Source: Pholiota molesta
Lineage: Eukaryota > Basidiomycota > Agaricomycetes > Agaricales > Strophariaceae
Direction of reading: 5' to 3'
Length of the DNA: 64,000 bases
Assembly (NCBI GenBank): GCA_014925825.1
Contig: JACGCK010000144.1
Coordinates: forward strand, 51,780 to 115,779
The position numbers and the translations under genes are program-made. A model generated the notes under the pieces. That model was not told where the DNA came from, did not search any database, and saw only the letters and a list, made by a program, of their open reading frames with translations. Below, in pieces: positions 11,191-20,732 of this stretch (positions are counted from its first letter, which is position 1; every line of letters starts with the position of its first letter).

Positions 11191-12420
11191 CCAACTCGCT
11201 CATGCTTGTCGCCGTCTATCTCGAGTCTCGTTCTCTATCCAACACCCGCCTCCTGTAACACGATATCACTTACTTGACGACTCCTACGCTTAACCCTATG
11301 ACATCTGTAACTCAAGCCTGGAGTGGAACCCGATATCATCAAAATGAATTTACAGTATCATACCTTCCAATGCGTCTTCGTCCCATATGTTTCGCTTTGA
11401 GGGGCAGTGTGTCGATCACGGAAAACAGAACGCGTCCATGAATACCAAGAGGTATGTGATGTTGTCTGTACCTTCACCTCAATGTACTGAGAGGACATCA
11501 GACCGCGGCACGGTCCCCCTCATGTTGCAATCGGCTCTCGCATCCACATTCCACCAGCCCTCTGGACGTTAGCCACTCACGAAGATGCGCAGGCGCGCTG
11601 CCTCTCTGATGGGCCGTTGTTTCTGTTAAGGTGTAGAAGGGTGTAGATGAATCGAAGGAAACAAAGTCAAAGTGCGTGTTTCCTCCAGGCTTTATCTATC
11701 CTTGAACGAACCATTGACGCTCCAACTAGGTTCTTATTTCCTTAGATACTATCGTACAGCTCTGTCTTTATGCACTGCAGCAAGCCCCATCCTCTTCCCG
11801 TTACTGAACGTGTCAACGTCCAACCCTCATCCTGATCGTTCTGCGGGTACGTTGACCAGATAGTTCTGTTTTCTTATTGCCGCTCATAACGTCTCCTATA
11901 GACCTTAAACTTCGAACCGAGCTCGATCGCCATGAGTGTCAGCTTTTGCTCCATGCGATTCCATCGCTTCAGTCGATCCTGAACGTTCGCCCAGGACTTC
12001 CTTCCCTCGTCGACTTCCCAGTCCGCCCGTCTATACCTCAATGCGCACTCCATCCTTATCTTCCTCCTGTGGAAACCAGAACACACTCTAAAGCACGGCG
12101 CCACCCAACGAACTCGACGACGTCCGTTCTCTTTTCTGAACAGATATCTTGCGCCTCTCACAGGACCACGAAGCCGTCTGCAGCGCCTTCGTCTAGGAAA
12201 CCTCGCCCGCCTGCTCCCTCCACCGATTTACCAGACATCGACGCCTCGTAAACGCGCGTAAGCGCCGCCCACCGTGGGATGGGCTGCCTCTTCTGAGGCG
12301 TAGACGACGCCGTCGGGAACTCCGACCCTGTCTAAAAAGAGGAAGTGGTGCGTTCAGGTCTGACTTTACATTTTCTTTCTTTCTTCATTGAACGTGCGCT
12401 GACTTTATAACTTAGATCCT
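11191..12420 (+). repeat. Family C relic, copy 3
   Basis: Diverged from the copies at 1046-5240 but collinear. It has the segment near 11470-11530 (ggacatcagaccgcggcacg), the 'ttccaccagccctctggacg' stretch near 11551, the intron-like GTACGTTGAC to CCTATAG (about 11849-11900), and the exon around 12300-12352. That exon contains TTPSG and a basic KKRK run and is followed by an intron-like stretch ending ACTTAG near 12414. The same end piece occurs in copy 4 near 14555-14645. The KKRK run hints that the original protein was nuclear, but no open frame survives. Confidence 0.45.
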
Positions 12421-12423
12421 TAA

Positions 12424-12690
12424 TGGTAGCTGCTCCACCCGCTCTCTTCCGCGTCTTCGTCGGATACAGGATCGAAACGACTCCAAAAGGATGGCCCTGC
12501 ACAGGCCCTACCCTCCCGTCGACAATCGGACGCCTATCCACTTGACATGCTGGTTCAAGCGTTCCGCGCCAGCAACGATCTTTATCGCGCGCGCACAGGT
12601 TGTCTAGGAACCCTGCTGGCGCTACCGCCATTGGAGCCGTGCAATCCGTTAGCTAGACCTCAAATCCGTCAATTCACGGCACGGTCCAAT
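12424..12690 (-). pseudogene. Decayed copy of the DJ-1/PfpI-type gene (left)
   Basis: On the minus strand this stretch aligns with part of the intact gene at 12847-13533. The sequence around 12515-12640, with 'ccctcccgtcgacaatcgg', 'gttcaagcgttccgcgcc' and 'gccattggagccgtgcaatc', matches the gene at about 13020-13175 base by base with small gaps. The frame is broken and both ends are missing. Together with the relic at 13860-14110 it shows that this gene was locally multiplied and that one copy stayed open. Confidence 0.5.
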
Positions 12691-12846
12691 GTATGTCGCA
12701 AATCCTTCAATGTCGCATTAAAACTGAGTATTAACAAACTCCTCCGTTATCTAAGATCGTCCGAATTTAAATAACATAAAAAGTAGATACCCAAAAGCTT
12801 TTTAGGTACCATAAACGGGAACTATCTGTGTTCTGCAGTAACGCGC
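12691..12846. other. 3' flank of DJ-1 type gene
   Basis: Short AT-rich stretch between the left relic and the stop codon of the intact gene. No gene is visible. Confidence 0.4.
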
Positions 12847-13533
12847 TCAGTTCAAATCGACTCCGTCCAGAATATAAGCGAATGGGTCTGGCGTCGCTGG
12901 GTTGGGCGTGTATTCCGCGGCAATCTTCGCCCACCCCACCACCACAGGATCAAAGTGCACCCTCGCAAACTCCGCCGCGAGGTCGAGCCCCGCTGTGATT
13001 CCCGCCGAGCTCCACACCTTCCCGTCGACGTGCCAGCGCTCATCCCCGACCCACGTGACGTTCTTGTACAGCGTCCCCGTATCGGCCGCCATCTTCAGCG
13101 CGTACTTGTTGCTGCACACCTGCAGGCCGTCGAGGACCCCGGTCGGCGCGATCGCCATGGAGCCCGTGCACACCGTGAGCAGCGCCTTGAAGCCGTCGGT
13201 CGCGAGGGTCTTGCTCAGGAACTCGGCGGTCCCGGCGGGGAGCGGGCCGGTGAGGTTGGTGCCCGGGACGAGGAGGTAGTCCAGCGCGGGGGCGTCGGCG
13301 TAGGTGTTTGTGGGGATTCCGGCGGGGCCGGACGTGGCCTGGACGGGCGTGAGGTCGTGCGAGATGTAGTGCCAATCGATGATCGGCGCCTTGGCGATGG
13401 TGGCGTTGTCGAGGTTCATGACTCTCATGGCGGTCTGGGTGTGGGTGGTCAAAAAGTCCACTGGGCCAGCGGCGTCGAGAAACTGGTAGGTGGGCAGGAG
13501 AAGGACGCCGAAATGGATTGCGCTTGGCCACAT
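12847..13533 (-). CDS. DJ-1/PfpI (ThiJ) family protein
   Basis: A 228-residue intronless protein, the usual size for the DJ-1/PfpI class I glutamine-amidotransferase-like fold. It starts MWPSAIHFGVLLLP, with the early FLDAAGP segment typical of the family. The nucleophile elbow is LLTVCTGS (about residues 127-134), where the cysteine is the expected catalytic residue. After it come the GVLDG and ATSGP-like turns, and late in the chain WSSAGITAGLDLAAEF, which holds the family's conserved glycine-rich turn. Fungal members of this type are intracellular hydrolase or isomerase-like enzymes of mostly unknown substrate. I chose the ATG at 13533 because the upstream in-frame extension to 13716 lacks family features. 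Decayed copies lie on both sides. Confidence 0.85.
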   Translation of the reverse strand: MWPSAIHFGVLLLPTYQFLDAAGPVDFLTTHTQTAMRVMNLDNATIAKAPIIDWHYISHDLTPVQATSGPAGIPTNTYADAPALDYLLVPGTNLTGPLPAGTAEFLSKTLATDGFKALLTVCTGSMAIAPTGVLDGLQVCSNKYALKMAADTGTLYKNVTWVGDERWHVDGKVWSSAGITAGLDLAAEFARVHFDPVVVGWAKIAAEYTPNPATPDPFAYILDGVDLN

Positions 13534-13859
13534 GTCTGCGATGGCTGATGATTCGATGAATGTGGTGTGTATGTTGATGGTTTTCCAGTCGTGCTTGCTC
13601 TGGGTTTTTATGCATTGGATGGAGGGATGGGTTTTCGTTGTTGCTTGGTCAACAGATGGCCATCGACGTGTATTCGTCAGCGCTGCCCAGCAGCAATTTG
13701 CCAGCAAAAACAACACTGGATCACTAAACCTGCGACTCCAAGGGCTTCTAGATCAGCGTCGGCTAGGTAAGTTGATCCCTACCAAGCTGACTATTGGAAA
13801 ACGATTAATAACCTGCTAGATAATCTTCTTTGCGATGCAAAGTCATCTTCCTGTTCCCC
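13534..13859. other. Upstream region of DJ-1 type gene
   Basis: 326 bp between the start codon and the right relic. Open frames continue into it on both strands but show no domain. The promoter of the minus-strand gene must lie here; I could not assign a TATA or CCAAT element with confidence. Confidence 0.4.
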
Positions 13860-14110
13860 CCGACAATGCTCTGCGGCGCACTCCAGGCTCAGACACGTGA
13901 CCCCATTGCGCCGTTCTTTGCGGGCTCAAGCGCTCAACACCTTCTCGTGGACACTCCAACGCCTATGCCCCATCCACTGGACGTGCTTGTTCAAGCGCCC
14001 CGTGCTAGTAGCGACCTCCATTGTGTACTTCTTGCTGCACGCGCTGAGGCCGTCCAGAATCCATCCCTGCACGCGCTGCCGCCATTGGCTGTCTCATCTT
14101 CACATCAATG
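13860..14110 (-). pseudogene. Decayed copy of the DJ-1/PfpI-type gene (right)
   Basis: The minus-strand homology to the intact gene is strongest around 13980-14095. 'Gtgcttgttcaagcgcc', 'gtgtacttcttgctgcacgc' and 'ctgaggccgtccagaatcc' align with about 13055-13160 of the gene, including the codons around GVLDG and CSNKYAL. Frameshifts and missing ends make it a relic. It abuts family C copy 4. Confidence 0.5.
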
Positions 14111-14665
14111 TCCATCCCGAACAATCCGAAGCTCCGTCGCGTATACGCACCCTTTCGCATCACATTCCACCAGTCCTCTGGACGCTAGCCATTCACGAAG
14201 ATGCGCAGGCGCGCTGGCTCTCGGAAGGGACGTTGTTACTGCTAAGGTGTAGCAGGGTGTAGATGACTGCAAGGAAACACAGTCAAAGTGCGTGATTCCA
14301 TCTACCCTTCAACGAATCATTGACGCTCCAACTAGGCTCTTATGTTCTTAGGTACGATCGTACAGCGCTGCCTTTATGCACTGCAGCTCGCCACGTCCTC
14401 TCCATTACCCGCCCTGATCATTCTGCGGGTACGTTGACCAGATAGTTCCATATGCTTATTGCTCTAACCATGTCTCCTGTAGACCACGAACTCTGAACCA
14501 AGCTCGATCGACATGGGCGTCAGCACCTACCCCATGTAGTTCCTTCGATCGCCGACGACACCGTCAGGAGCTCGCATCCTGTCTGAAGAAGAGGAAGTCG
14601 CGCCTTCAGGTCTGCCTTAGATTTTCTTTATTTGCTCGTCAACGGTCACTGACACTGTAGCTTAT
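14111..14665 (+). repeat. Family C relic, copy 4 (partial)
   Basis: This is the best match to copy 3. 14160-14290 corresponds to 11550-11670 ('cattccaccagtcctctgga', then 'aaggtgtagcagggtgtaga'), followed by the intron-like GTACGTTGAC near 14429 and the terminal exon and intron near 14555-14645. The 5' part is missing and replaced by the DJ-1 relic. No open frame survives. Confidence 0.5.
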
Positions 14666-15826
14666 TAGGTTCTTGTACATAGCCATCTATGGAATTTCTC
14701 CAACATTTTCGAGCGCTACTCTTACCCTTTCCCTCTGTACGTGACACCTTCCAGGTATATGTTACTCATTGAACTGACACCCCTGTCTTGTCAGTACTTG
14801 AATTAAACGGAATACCTTGCTTTCGGCGCGCGCCAACCACCTCCTCGGGCTGTCAAAGCCCAAACCTCGAGCTCAGCCTCCATCAGCATAATAATTCATA
14901 TCCCTTGGCACCATTCTTCTTTGCTCATTCGATCGCCTGCGAACCCTGCTAACACCTTTGACCCTGCGCCGCCTTGCTATTCGGTAATCCACGCCTCTAT
15001 TATGTCGTCTTCCCTGCGCCCTATCCAGATCGCAAGTAACGGAAAACGCACTATCAAAGCACGGCATCGCCCTCGTTGACTCGAATACCAGCTCTGGATA
15101 TCTCGCGTCGGATCTTCCTTGGCGCTCGCTCAATACTTGTTCTATCGGTATTCCGCGGAACGTACAGGCAGGCTGGACCTCGCGAATCCCGCCCGCACCT
15201 GCGCGATCGCAATAAGCAGCACTGCGGCGGCGCAGCGCATGAGCACCCTTGGGAGTCGTGCCGCGCATTCGGGAGCGCACGGCGGGAGCGCGGAAGGTGG
15301 TCTTGGAGATTACGCAGGTTGCGGAGGCGTGACGCGGCAGCTGGTGCGGCGACGGCTTTCAATGGACACATGCGCATGGGCTACATCCCGGCCAGCATCC
15401 TCGTAGCTGATAAACGTCTCATATCCGTCCCATGAACCTGAACCACTGAATGACGCAGCATGTCATCCAGCAACTTTCGCGCTGTAGAACTCTCTGTCAT
15501 TTTGTTAGTACACAGTTGTATTTCAATCAATGTTGAGCTTGAGTAGATACGCACTGTCGTTATCCACCTATAGTACTTAAAATTGCGCTCTAGGTCAGAG
15601 TGCTCAACTTAAAGATCAATGAACGGACCATTTCCAGCTGAGTTGGCAGGCGAGTTCCGGCCAAAAATTACATAACAGTGTGTAAGTACCCGGGTCCTTA
15701 GTTATTGACCTCAATGTAGCCTCAACGCGTCCACCATCGACAACGCCAGAAAACAAGCACATAACCACAAGCTTGACATCTAGTTGACATCTTAGCCAGC
15801 TCCTCTCATAGGCCTCATCGCCAATA
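14666..15826. other. Intergenic, no supported gene
   Basis: About 1.16 kb. Several overlapping open frames exist on both strands at 14873-15435 (a GC-rich stretch), but none has a recognisable domain, splice pattern or second copy in the window. The last 300 bp is the upstream region of the next F-box gene. Confidence 0.35.
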
Positions 15827-17302
15827 ATGCCATATCATACCGCGCCTGCCTCCACGGGCCCGATCAGCAATGTTCCTTATGAGATCCTCCAGGAAATCTT
15901 CACACACTGTCTCCTGCGATACCCTCTCCAGCAGAGTCCCCATCGGCGCAAGCCCATGCCTAACGTCATGGCCGCACCAATGCTCCTCTGTCACATCTGT
16001 TCGTCCTGGAGAAAGTACGCACTAGCGTCTGCTACGCTCTGGACACATCTATCGTATAGCCTCACCATTGTAAAGGATTTCTACAGCACCAGCTCTGAAT
16101 CGGCGCCCGCGACATATGAGTTCGCTGACCGTGATATTGATTTTCTTCGGTGGTGGAAGAGAAACCAGGGTCAGATCTCTCCGTTTCTTCGCCTCGACGT
16201 GGATAGATTCGATCACAACCCCAGTGTCACATTGCACACCCGAAAGCCAAGAGGAAGTAGCGAAGCCTTCCTTCTGGACTATATAACTTCGGCCCAGTAT
16301 CTCGACATTAACGTATTCTACTGGCATCTCCTCCGCGACACTCTCCAAGCAGGATATCCGGTTGTCTTTCCGAATCTACATACAGTGCTCGCAGAACTCA
16401 CAGCGACCCCTACCAACCCCTTCTACCAGCTCCAGACGCTCCTCCCAGCGTACGCTCTCCCAGCACTGCGGCGCCTATCCATAAGTAATCAGTATACCCT
16501 CCCCACGCACTTGGTTGCCCTCACCCATCTCCACCTGCACCCCGCAGTCTCCATCGTCATCTGGCACTCCTTCATCCGCGCCCTCCCACACCTCCAGTGG
16601 GGCTGCATCGAGGTCACCCCCAGCCACATACAAGAGCCTATCGCGCAGAGCACCCCACCGCCGCCCCCATACACGCATGTGGCGCTGACAACGCTGTCTC
16701 TTCTCGTGCGCGGCATGTTCGCCCGCACCACGGTGCTCCCGCTCAGCCTGCTGTTCACCGGCCTCCATCTTCCTGCCGTGCGCACGCTCTCACTCGCCGT
16801 GCTGGGCGCGCGCGCATGGGAGAACAGCCGGGCGCTTGCGGAGCTTTACACCGTTCTTAATGCCACGCCGGCGGTAACGACGCTCGCTCTGGAAGAGAAA
16901 AAGATCGTCTTCGACACCCGCCGTGATATACCTACTGCCCCCCTTCCTACGCTCCGAGACGCAGCGCCGATCTGGCACCACGCCACGGAGCTCGCCCACA
17001 TCCAACTCGCCCTGCCGGCCAGGATGCCCACGGGGAACACCGAAGGCGAAGAAGCCCTGCTCCTGCTCGTCCGTAATATCTTCTCCTCCGATAACGTCTG
17101 GTTGGACCTCCAAAATGATGCCTGTCCAATTCGCGCGGTGACGGTAAGCCACGATGGGCAGCTGGGTGATATCAGCGACCTCACGATGTCGCGTGTTCGG
17201 GAGAGTGCGGGGACAGTGCCGAAGGTGGTCTTTGAGATCACTTCGGAGCTGGCGATTCAGGTGGCCGTGGATGTGCGGAGGGACTGGGGTTCGAGAGTTT
17301 GA
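15827..17302 (+). CDS. F-box domain protein (F3)
   Basis: An intronless 491-residue protein. The F-box spans about residues 13-72: VPYEILQEIFTHCLLRYPLQ, then APMLLCHICSSWRKYALAS and LWTHLSY. The middle has FLRWWKRNQGQISPFLRLD, a YITSAQYLDI element and leucine-rich pieces (LHLPAVRTLSL, NATPAVTTLAL). The tail has WLDLQNDACPI and ends RRDWGSRV. F1 is the closest relative in the window, sharing a VVFPNLHTVL-like stretch and the TLLPA segment. By family it would act as the substrate-recognition subunit of an SCF ligase; no substrate domain such as WD40 or canonical LRR can be named. Confidence 0.9.
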   Translation: MPYHTAPASTGPISNVPYEILQEIFTHCLLRYPLQQSPHRRKPMPNVMAAPMLLCHICSSWRKYALASATLWTHLSYSLTIVKDFYSTSSESAPATYEFADRDIDFLRWWKRNQGQISPFLRLDVDRFDHNPSVTLHTRKPRGSSEAFLLDYITSAQYLDINVFYWHLLRDTLQAGYPVVFPNLHTVLAELTATPTNPFYQLQTLLPAYALPALRRLSISNQYTLPTHLVALTHLHLHPAVSIVIWHSFIRALPHLQWGCIEVTPSHIQEPIAQSTPPPPPYTHVALTTLSLLVRGMFARTTVLPLSLLFTGLHLPAVRTLSLAVLGARAWENSRALAELYTVLNATPAVTTLALEEKKIVFDTRRDIPTAPLPTLRDAAPIWHHATELAHIQLALPARMPTGNTEGEEALLLLVRNIFSSDNVWLDLQNDACPIRAVTVSHDGQLGDISDLTMSRVRESAGTVPKVVFEITSELAIQVAVDVRRDWGSRV

Positions 17303-17829
17303 CCTTCGTTCCAGAGAGTCGCGATTTATGTACTGTACAATTAGAAAATGGCAGGTGTTACAGAATAGGTACCTATGACAATGCGAGACTGCAGTCTGGT
17401 ATGAGTTTGCGCCTCACGTTATTACTCTTTAATCAAGATATATTCTGTCAATGATACGCAACGTGCAGTCAATGATCAGAGACGAATGGCAATTACAATT
17501 GGAAAGGAGAACACAAGCAGGAGGTTGTAATTTCGACCTTTCGTTTGAATCGTTTTTTATTTTTCGGTAGCTGGTTGAAAGAAAGTCAAGTCATGGTGTC
17601 GAAGGATAGCTCATAGGTCGAAAAAAAAAAGGTACATATCTATCTACAAAATTCAAATTCAAATTCAATTGAGTTAAGCGTCCGCTGTATCGCTTCAAAA
17701 TTAGGTCGGAAGCGCACTGATATTTTCGTACACATACCCATCATCTGAGTGCCCAAGGCCATTCCGTCTCTCAGTTCAACATTATTTCGCTATTAAAGAT
17801 GGTGTGCTTACAGTGTAGAACGAACCCTT

Positions 17830-20173
17830 TTAAATCCTTGCACCCCATCCATTTCGCACATCCTCAGCGACCCGCGCGGCGTCGTCCGAAGTAATGTGGA
17901 AGACGACATTGGGCACTCGTTTGGCATACTTCTGAATGCACACCAAGATGAGGTCCCGAACATGATCTAACATCTCGTAGCCGCATATCGCGACTGAGCG
18001 TATAGGACATGCGGGGTTCGGGAGATCCAACCATGCAGTGCCAGCGGAAACGACACTGCGCACGAAGAGATCGAGCACCACTTCTGGGTCCGCTTCCGGA
18101 ATAGGGGGCAACGCAAGTTGCACACGGGTCAGCTGCCGTGCGGGCGTCCAAATCGGCGGGATGTCTTTCGGCGTCGCGGTCGGATTGTAGGTGTACAATG
18201 TGCGATACACATCCTCCAGGACGAGCGTTGTGAGCGCCGGCGCGGCACGCAGCACACTGTGGAGTTCGACGAGGGCGTGTTTGGTCCGTCCGCGTCCTCG
18301 TGGGGGGTGGATAGCGACAGGGTGTGCAGCGCGGGCAGATGGAGGTCGGTGAACAGAATATTCAGGGGGGACACCAGGTGGCGTGCTATGGACCGCCAGA
18401 TGCACATTTATTCCCGCGTGCGCGCGAATGTCCTCGCGCGCGCCAATGGGGCTCAGCTCATAAAAACACCATCCTTCCCCTTCAGACCATCGTAGATAGC
18501 CAAATACTATGTATTGTAGTCTGTATAAAACGGAATAACACTGTCTTGACTTATACAAGTGCCTCTGATGTTGTTGCCTACGTCTTCGGAAGCCGGGCCG
18601 GGCCCATCAAATCATCGTTAACACCTTCGAGGTTCGAATTGGGTTCGAACTGTAGGAATTTCGAGAAAGGAATCTCCAAAAGGTAGTAAAATTGCGTGGC
18701 AAACTCGCAAATAGTAGTTCTAAGGCTGAATAATACTGCCTGTAGAAACAAAAACAAGCATACAGTTGGGCTCTAGTAACAAACATAGATGCAAATCAGT
18801 AGGATGTGGCAAGGATGTGGGATGCACTGTGGCAGCATGCAATTTGTCATATTTTGTCCCCTTTTTGTAGGCTCTAACCTAAATTATCTTCATATTATTT
18901 GAGTCTCCCTTTAATTAGTGTGAAATGAGATTAGAACCATTACCTACTTCCAGGCAGCCTCCAGGTACATGTTTGAAAGGAAATACCCTAAAGAATTGCC
19001 ACACAATTTTGCTACTTTTATGATCCCTCAGCAGATCCCTTTCTTGAAATTCCTATGTGGCAGTTCGAAGTTGGTTCGAAGTGTTAACGATGATTCAACG
19101 ATGATTTGATGGGCCCGGTCCGGCTTCCAAAGACGTCGGCAGCGACATCAGAGGGGTCCTTGACCATGTTATTTCATCTTATACAGACTACAATACATAG
19201 TATTTAGCTACCTACGATGGTCCGAAGGGTATAGATGGTCACCTCATGAGCTGAGTCCAATTTGGCGCGCGCGCGGATATTCGCGCGCACGTGGGAATAA
19301 ATGTGCATTTGGCGGTCCATAGCGTGCGATGTTGCCTTGGACCGCAACACGCAGCGTCGCCAGTTGAGGAAGGGAAGATCTGGGTGGCGCGGTGTAGTCT
19401 GCACTGGTCAGGGATTCAATATCAAAGTACCCCCATTCCAGACTTGGCACTGCACGGATAAAAGAAAACCAGTTATCAATGGAGGTCGACACCTGGAGGG
19501 CGATGTGTGTCAGCCTAGACCAATACTCTGCAAAGTTGACGGTATCTGATAGTTCGCGATCATTGACCAACAGACGGCGCAGCGCGGGGAGCGCATGATG
19601 TTGTAGGACGCGGTGGAACCGGTAGTGGCCGCGCCATGCTTGCGCCGATATCAGGGTACGCAACTTCCTGAGCTGATATCCCGCCGGGGCGCTCCTGTAA
19701 ATGTGATCCCAAAAGAATGCATCAAGCTCTAGATACTGTGCCGATGCGATGTAGTCTAGGAGGAGAGCGTTTGTATCTCCGGTGAGCCTCTCCATGACCT
19801 CGCCGCCCGGGTGCCCCACATTGGAACTGAAGCTAAGAAATGACGAAATGAGGCCCTGATGCGTTCTCCACCATTGAATGAATTCGAGGTCGCGTTTGGC
19901 GCACGTCGACCAGGATGCAGCGTCCACGCCAGAGCCATCCTCCTCCGTGATAGTGAGGGAACAGGACAAGTGGGTCCAGAGCGTAGCAGACGACAGTGCC
20001 ACCATTCGCCAGGACGAACAGATGTGGCACAGCAAGATCGGTGCGATCCGTGTGTCTGGCTGTTGATAGAGGAGTGGGTATTGCGGAAGGCAATCAATGA
20101 AAATTTCCCCCAGGACATCGTACGGAAGCTTGCTGATTGGGCTCTCAGTTGAGCTTTCTGATGTCGATGGCAT
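17830..20173 (-). pseudogene. F-box gene F4, broken by element insertion and frameshift
   Basis: It starts at the ATG at 20173 (MPSTSESSTES), with F-box LPYDVLGEIFIDCLPQYPLL and APILLCHICSSWRMVALSS. The frame follows its sister F6 until 19328, where a 935-bp element interrupts it. After the element the frame resumes with a segment containing LVSPLNILFTDLHLPALHTL. A further net one-base change near 18290 then moves it to another frame, which carries the rest (VLRAAPALTTLVLEDVY, WLDLPNPACPI, NGWGARI, stop at 17830). F6 reads straight through both points. This copy therefore cannot make the full protein, although its N-terminal 280 or so residues including the F-box stay open. Confidence 0.85.
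18387..19321. mobile_element. 935-bp non-autonomous element with ~290-bp terminal inverted repeats
   Basis: Absent from the sister gene F6, so the boundaries are exact. The ends are TATGGACCGCC at 18387 and its complement ending at 19321. A 6-bp target duplication GCGTGC flanks it (18381-18386 and 19322-19327); F6 has GCGTGC once. The terminal inverted repeats run about 290 bp at each end (18387-18675 and 19025-19321) with scattered mismatches. The unique middle of about 340 bp codes for nothing recognisable. A 4-bp duplication with one more terminal base is an equally consistent reading. The long terminal repeats and lack of a transposase fit a MITE-like or foldback element. I cannot name the superfamily. 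Confidence 0.8.
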
Positions 20174-20284
20174 TGTGGTGTTAGACAAGAGCGAGTTTCG
20201 ACACGTGTGTGACGTGCACGAAAGTAGCAACGCGACTATTTTAATACAGCCATCTGTAGTTAATAAATTTGGATTGATGAGCAT

Positions 20285-20732
20285 GGGTACTAAATAGCCT
20301 CATTATATTTTACCATCGAAATTCAACATCGAGAAATCCTCGACCCCTGGTAGATAACAAGTGTCTATCTTCTCTACACATTTGAGCGATCCGAGGACGT
20401 AGGCTGAAGTCAAGGAAAGAATGACGAGGCTCAGTAGTGGACATTACAACGCCTTTCCACACTCCTCGTCTGTCCCTCGTCTTATCCGACATTGACCACA
20501 TCGAAATCTACTCATGCTCTCGCATTCTACGCCTCACAAGCTCAACTCCACCAGTCGGAGGAAGCAGACTTCACGTCCTCGCCATTGTGGGCTTGCCCTA
20601 TACGTCTAAGTTGTGCTAGCAAATAGCGAAGGATAGGTCACAGCGGGATATCCACAGCGTCTGGAGCTAGACCCACCTACGCAGACCCTCCATTAACCGT
20701 TGCGCCAGCCCACACCAAACGCCGTCGCAGGC
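20285..20732. other. Spacer between inverted arm and F5
   Basis: 448 bp downstream of F5 and upstream of F4. Short open frames only; no feature is recognised. Confidence 0.4.

Larger units (their letters stand above)
17345..20235 (-). repeat. Left arm of large inverted duplication
   Basis: Reverse-complementary to about 23440-25440. The match runs from upstream of an F-box start (near 20225, 'cacgtgtgtgacgtgcacg'), through the whole F-box gene, to about 500 bp past its stop (17345, 'aataggtacctatgacaatg'). The extra 935 bp in this arm is the mobile element at 18387-19321. The spacer between the arms holds F-box gene F5. Confidence 0.8.

Noticed and set aside
12955..13548. 197-codon plus-strand frame over the DJ-1 gene
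   Set aside because: Antisense shadow of the DJ-1/PfpI coding sequence; Gly/Val/Arg-rich.
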